A DNA stretch of 64,000 bases from positions 1,240,001 to 1,304,000 of the forward strand of contig RBKR01000010.1 in assembly GCA_004835665.1 (NCBI GenBank), written 5' to 3'. This DNA is from Phoma sp. XZ068 (Eukaryota > Ascomycota > Dothideomycetes > Pleosporales > Didymellaceae). Made by a program: the position numbers and the translations under genes. The notes below the pieces were generated by a model. It saw only the letters and a program-made list of their open reading frames with translations. It ran no database searches and had not been told where the DNA came from. Positions 59,832-64,000 of this stretch are shown here, in pieces. Numbering within the stretch: the stretch's first letter is position 1; each line of letters starts with the position of its first letter.

Positions 59832-61191
59832 ATGCGCGCACCACTTTCCACACGAGGAGTACATACACACAGTGCCGGTTTGGGCGACAAGGTGCGTACT
59901 GCATATAGCCATGCCCCTTGCTGCTTCTTATCATTTACAGATAGTCTGGGGAAAATGCTCCGATGTTTGGGATGAGGCGAGAAACCCGGAAGGCTATGTT
60001 CCACTTGGTCTTGCTGAGAACACCCTCATGCATAAAGAACTCCGGGGTTTTCTTAACTCGAAATCGCTCATTGATGCCTCTGCACGTGCTTTGACATACG
60101 GAGACGGTCCGTTCGGCTCGAAGTCATTGCGCCATGCCCTCACCGGGTTCTTCAACGACTATTTCCATCCTGTTCAACCAGTTCAAGTTGATCATCTCAT
60201 GATCACAAATGGCGTCACTTCTGCAGTCGAACATTGCGCTTGGAATCTGGCAGACCCTGGCGAAGGTATCCTTCTTGGCCGTCCTTACTATCGAGCTTTC
60301 ATCAACGCCATGCAGCTGCGTGCCGGCGTCCAGGTGGTACCTGTAACATTTGGCGGTATCGATCCCTGTGGCCTCAACTGCGTTGGAGAGTATGAACGCG
60401 CACTTCTTGAATCGAACAGTCGCGGTGTAAGGATCCGTGCACTGCTGCTATCTCATCCGCACAACCCGCTTGGTCGTTTCTATTCCCGCCAGACGATTGT
60501 CAAGCTCATGGAACTCTGCCACAAGCACAGCATTCATCTGATAATCGACGAGATCTACGCTCTTTCAACCTGGGAGAACACCGTCGACTCTTCAGAAGTA
60601 AAACTTGCAGACTTTGTGTCTGTGCTCTCCATAGATACGCGGGGAGTAATTGACCCCAGTCTTGTCCATGTATTGTGGGGTGCCTCTAAAGATTTTGGGG
60701 CTAACGGGCTCCGACTTGGAGTTATGGTCTCTCAAGCCAATCCGGATCTGGTTTCTGCGTGTCGAGCCTGTGCTTACTTCTCTTCTCCGTCTTCGTTGGC
60801 CGAGAACGCATTACGCGCTGTGATATCAGATCATACCTTTCTTGAGGAATATCTCTCTGTCAATCGCAGCCGAATTTCAACAGCATATGAATATGCTGTT
60901 CGGCTTTTGCAAGAGGGTGGAATTGAACACATGTCTGGAACTACAGCGGCATTCTTCGTCTGGTTGAATCTTGGCAAGAAATATGCCGAGCGACATCCAG
61001 AACGCGCCAGGGACAAAGACGGCATGGAGATTGCCAACATAGTCCAAGAAGTATTAAACAACAAGAAGGTATTCTTGGTTGGTGGTGAAGCAATGGGTGC
61101 CGAAGAGCCAGGATGGTTCAGAATGGTATTTACGCAATCGCCGGTGTACGTTGCAGAAGGCGTGAAAAGGATAGTGGAAGCTCTCAGCTGA
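59832..61191 (+). CDS. PLP aminotransferase, ACC-synthase-like (class I/II)
   Basis: Exon 1 is 59832-59891 (MRAPLSTRGVHTHSAGLGDK), a 49-nt intron (gtgcgt to ttacag) follows, and exon 2 is 59941-61191; 436 residues. This start was chosen because it restores the LSTRG opening of the family; the unspliced frame gives an unlike N-terminus. Conserved sites: GLAENTLMHKEL, YGDGPFGSKSLR, SHPHNPLGRF (Asn195), IIDEIYALS (Asp223, Tyr226), GASKDFGANGLRLG (Lys270 for the Schiff base, Arg278) and a C-terminal GWFRMVF with the carboxylate-binding Arg. Plant and fungal ACC synthases, and cluster enzymes such as GliI, share this fold. The reaction cannot be fixed from sequence. Neighbours are a drug-type transporter and a nitronate monooxygenase. 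Confidence 0.9.
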
Positions 61192-61296
61192 CCTGGTGAG
61201 CATCTAGCTTCGAGGACGAATGCTTGTTTTGACATCCGTGCGGCGGAAAAAAAAATTCAGATATCTAAAGAAAGAGTGTAGCAGCTCCGAGCATTA

Positions 61297-62082
61297 CTAT
61301 AGACGGGAAAGGCGCTCCATAACACCGTTTGCCTCGCTTCTCAAACGCTCCACTAGCACGCTTGCAGATCCTACACTACGCACAAGCCCTATTACAGCGC
61401 CAGCGTATGTAGCTAATCTCCCATTCGGGCCCCAGCCGCTATCTCCAGCTTCAACAGCGTCATCGTCAAGTCGCTTCAGCTCCTCAAATGGCACACTCGC
61501 TTGATAGTCATGCCAGCTTTGGTTAGCAATACTACGTGCACTACATCGCTCTGGCCACCCCTTTGTGCCTCGAAGTTGGTTGTACAGAGTGGTGCGTACT
61601 GTGTTTTTTGCCCCGTCTGTAGTTCGGATAATTTCCTGTTGATAACCCTGGTTGATGCGGGCTTCCGTCGAGGCCAAGAATCCAGTTCCGAGCGCCACTC
61701 CAGTAGCACCAAGTGGGAGGGCCGCAGCAACCCCTCTACCATCCGCTATTCCCCCAGCAGCGAATGGAGGTATGTTGGATCCACGCAGGGTATCTGCAAC
61801 CTCGGGAAAAAGCGACATGAGTCCCATTGCCCCCTCCGCTGTACCATGGCCGCCTGCCTCGACTCCTTGAAGAACCAGTACATCAGGGCGCGAGGGGCTG
61901 CTCGCAGCGTCTAAAGCTTCTTGAAGAGTCCAGATTTGCATCCAAATATGTATGCCCGGAGAGGCTTGCCGTAGAGCGTCTACCCACTGGTCCAGCTCCT
62001 GCTGTCCCTGACGAGGCGCAAATAACCACGCTGCGCATGGCCCATACTCTTGCACAGCTCGAGTTGCAATTGACGCAAGCCT
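61297..62082 (-). pseudogene. Nitronate monooxygenase (2-nitropropane dioxygenase), 5' truncated
   Basis: The frame holds about 260 codons: AAWLFAPR, WMQIWTLQEALDA, VLVLQGVEAGGHG (with the catalytic-region His and flavin-phosphate Gly), PPFAAGGIADGRGVAAAL, LGATGVALGTGFLAS and EARINQGYQQEI. These belong to the C-terminal two-thirds of the FMN-dependent family that oxidises alkyl nitronates. The N-terminal third with its PMxG-type start is not found in the 210 bp between this frame and the next gene. A splice acceptor (ACTAAAG) could sit at 62081, so a missing 5' exon or a deletion are both possible. Convergent with the aminotransferase, 105 bp apart. Confidence 0.75.
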
Positions 62083-62291
62083 TTAGTAAGGCAGTCGTGA
62101 GCATGATCACATAAGCAGGCTGATAGTAGATATTTCTTCTTATACCTGATTAAATTCACAACTGCAAATGATGGCCCAGTTCTGGGCCAACAAGACTATG
62201 AAGCAATTGCAGGCTATATCAACTTGAGAAAGAGTGAAAAGATACTTTGCCCATTACCTTCAAGTGTATTCTATCATACACGTCCTCGCCA

Positions 62292-62597
62292 ATGTCCTAC
62301 TCTGTGTCAATTGTACCCACCCGAAAACGTGATCGGGATAACGAGAACTTTTACAAAAAGACGAAGAGCTTTCTTAGTAAAAGTGATGGACTAGTAGACT
62401 ATCAGGCCGATGTGTATGTCCTTGTAAGGCGGAGGGGAAGATTCTGGAAGTGTAACTCATCCCAATGCCCCTGCTGGCCGTTGACGGCTCTTGAGATTGT
62501 AAGCATTCGAGCGAAAATGTGACACATGGCTAACCGACTCTAGAAGACTCATTTCCCTCTGCCTACCAGAAGAACCCACCATGATCTCACTAGATAA
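62292..62597 (+). CDS. Small MADS-box-like fungal protein
   Basis: Exon 1 is 62292-62498, a 45-nt intron (gtaagc...gctaac...ctctag) follows, and exon 2 is 62544-62597; 86 residues. Residues 9-55 read TRKRDRDNENFYKKTKSFLS then ADVYVLVRRRGRFWKCNSS, which follows the MADS pattern: a basic helix with R..N..F.KK..., then a beta strand with ADVxVLIxxxGR. WP..EI..HFPLPTR ends the protein. Short stand-alone genes of this form occur in many ascomycetes and have no known role; a DNA-binding dimer is the family expectation. The clean intron and absence of stops argue that it is real. Confidence 0.65.
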
Positions 62598-62830
62598 AGA
62601 CGGCATCAAAAAAGAAAGGCGTACTGTTATTGAAATTTCGAATAACTGCTCAGCCCACTCAATTTTTTCAGATTCGACCTTAGAATTTCGACTTTTTGCT
62701 GACATAGGGCTGCCAGATAGCCTGATAACGTCCACGACAGACGTGCTTGCTGAAAATGCAAGCTATTCAGCGAAGTTCGCTGCGTGAAGAGTTCTGTCTA
62801 ACACGCCTATAATCTGTGGGTAGAATACAT

Positions 62831-63999
62831 TCACACACCAGGAAAAAATCGCCGCCAGCGCTGATACAAATTCACTAGCATGACTGACAGGGCGATATCT
62901 TTGTATTGCATCTTACCTAAGCATCCAGGCCTAAATCCACCTATTGCAGCAAGGAGTACGTTGGCGTGGAACGCAAGTCGAGTCTCAGCGTCTATGTTTA
63001 GATCGGCGGCGCGATCCCACAAGGTACGAAGAATAAGAATCACATCTTCAGCGGTGGCTTCAACCTTATTAAATGAGAGCTCTTTGGAAAGCTTGGCTTC
63101 TGCAGCAAGAGAATTCCAGATCCACTTCTCGCGGATTAGCCTGGGGACTTACATCCAAGGTTTGGACTTACTACAGATATATCAAACACTGAAGCCTGAG
63201 ACTTTGGAGGCCTTGAACTATGATTGTAGAATCTAAGTCGCCACTTCTCAGATTCATGAGGTTCTAGTTCTCTTCTTGCCTTAAGAACTGTCAGGTCCGC
63301 CTCCTCAACTAGCTTGCGCCACATTAAAAGCACTATGCTCACACAATTAAGCATGCGCTTGTCTATATATTCCTCAGCTAAAAGAGATAAGACCTGTCTC
63401 ACTAAGTTGTTAACATAGTCTAAGAAGAATGCTTTGCACTAGATAGTTGCATTCTTCTTTCCTTCGCATAATCCTATCTACACAGAGTCAGGATCAACAC
63501 CATTGTCTTAAAAGTACCTAGAAGTCAAATATAAGCCCAAAGTTACATTAGAATAGATATAGTGCGTACTAGTTCCAAATCCTCATCAACCATTCCCAGT
63601 ACTTTTTAGTATTAGCGTTGACAAAATCATCTTCGTAATCCAGTGCATCCGGATATCTCTCAAACTTGGCCTGACTAAGGCGCTGGCGATCAGCCAGGTT
63701 AAGCTCTGTTCGACGAGAAGTAGTCATTTAACTTGTTAGCATAGTGCGTGAACGTATCTAAGATTAACTGAACGGACAGAATAGCTTGGCGAGAAATGGG
63801 AGTTAAACAGAACAGTGAGGTTGCGACTTCGGGAGCGAGACTGCACAAGAACCCCTTTCATAGAATCACCCTAGTACAAACTACTTACCCTATAACTAAA
63901 ATACTTAAAATAGACCTGAACTTTAAATGTGGCCGCTTTTTGGGCACTATACTTCAAGATGTAAGAAAAGATGACTAAGCAGGTTTTTTCAAAGGGCGC
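62831..63999 (-). pseudogene. DUF3435 (fungal tyrosine recombinase family) relic, copy 2 (minus strand)
   Basis: Opens with an ATG at 63727 (MTTSRRTELNLADRQRLSQA) and follows copy 1 through YIDKRMLNCVSIVLLMWRKL and RRELEPHESEKWRLRFYNHS, then continues past it: WIWNSLAAEAKLSKELSFNK, VILILRTLWDRAADLNIDAE, and FHANVLLAAIGGFRPGCLGK with MQYKDIAL, the segment with the RPG motif of DUF3435, the domain of Starship captains and relatives. Stops occur as WN-TAG-YF, SV-TAG-IG and TI-TAG-CK where copy 1 has CAG, TGG and TGG. Those are C-to-T or G-to-A changes. The C-terminal catalytic Tyr region is missing. GGCGCC at 63995-64000 matches the start of copy 1, and the repeat may go on beyond the window. 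Confidence 0.7.
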
Positions 64000-64000
64000 C

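Overview
The window is nuclear DNA from a filamentous ascomycete. Genes carry introns of about 45-140 nt with GTRNGT-type donors and CTAAC/CTGAC branch sites, and the families seen are fungal: an HET domain, a NACHT-WD40 receptor, a SesB-like lipase, DUF3435, Fot/pogo transposase, Tad-like LINE and a telomere-linked RecQ helicase. Dothideomycetes is my best guess at class level, but that is inference only. The region looks like subtelomeric or accessory DNA: transposon relics, broken genes and long empty stretches sit between intact genes.

Left block (1-10.2 kb): two minus-strand genes, one running off the left edge and one encoding a ParB-like protein. A GC-rich palindrome, TTGCCCC-TG-GGGGCAA, lies upstream of both. 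It forms a 25-26 bp-spaced array upstream of the ParB-like gene. A young Ty1/copia element with identical 140-bp LTRs and a CCTTT target duplication has inserted inside the array. Its gag and pol are separated by a single UGA-CUA-G stop codon. Next (10.2-13.8 kb) comes a strand almost devoid of G that contains CCCTAA-ended repeats, then G-rich tandem repeats, a truncated RecQ-type subtelomeric helicase, half a pogo transposase, and HET-gene pieces in opposite orientations (to 17.7 kb). The orientation fits an old left chromosome end.

Middle (17.7-51.4 kb): a coiled-coil protein, a 4-5 kb stretch with no recognisable gene, a GFA-domain protein, an SDR, a solo LTR, and a divergent pair made of a complete NACHT-WD40 receptor and a SesB-like alpha/beta hydrolase with a short Asn/Gly-rich tail. 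This pair is a strong candidate for an amyloid-linked two-component cell-death module. Further on are a CYTH-like protein, a GT32-like glycosyltransferase, a 5'-truncated Tad-like LINE, a truncated Cu/Zn-SOD gene, a second GFA protein, a frameshifted ACC-deaminase-like gene divergent from an intact nitrilase, a hAT relic, a sulfite-oxidase-like molybdoenzyme and a broken NAD-dependent epimerase/reductase.

Right block (52.3-64 kb): two DUF3435 (fungal tyrosine-recombinase family) relics in inverted orientation bracket about 10 kb. That interval holds a dead tyrosinase, an NB-ARC relic, an intact MFS transporter, an intact ACC-synthase-like aminotransferase, a 5'-truncated nitronate monooxygenase and a small MADS-like gene. 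The DUF3435 copies carry TGG-to-TAG type changes, as expected from RIP.

Coordinates of spliced genes were worked out by hand from reading frame, splice signals and family consensus. No database search was run.
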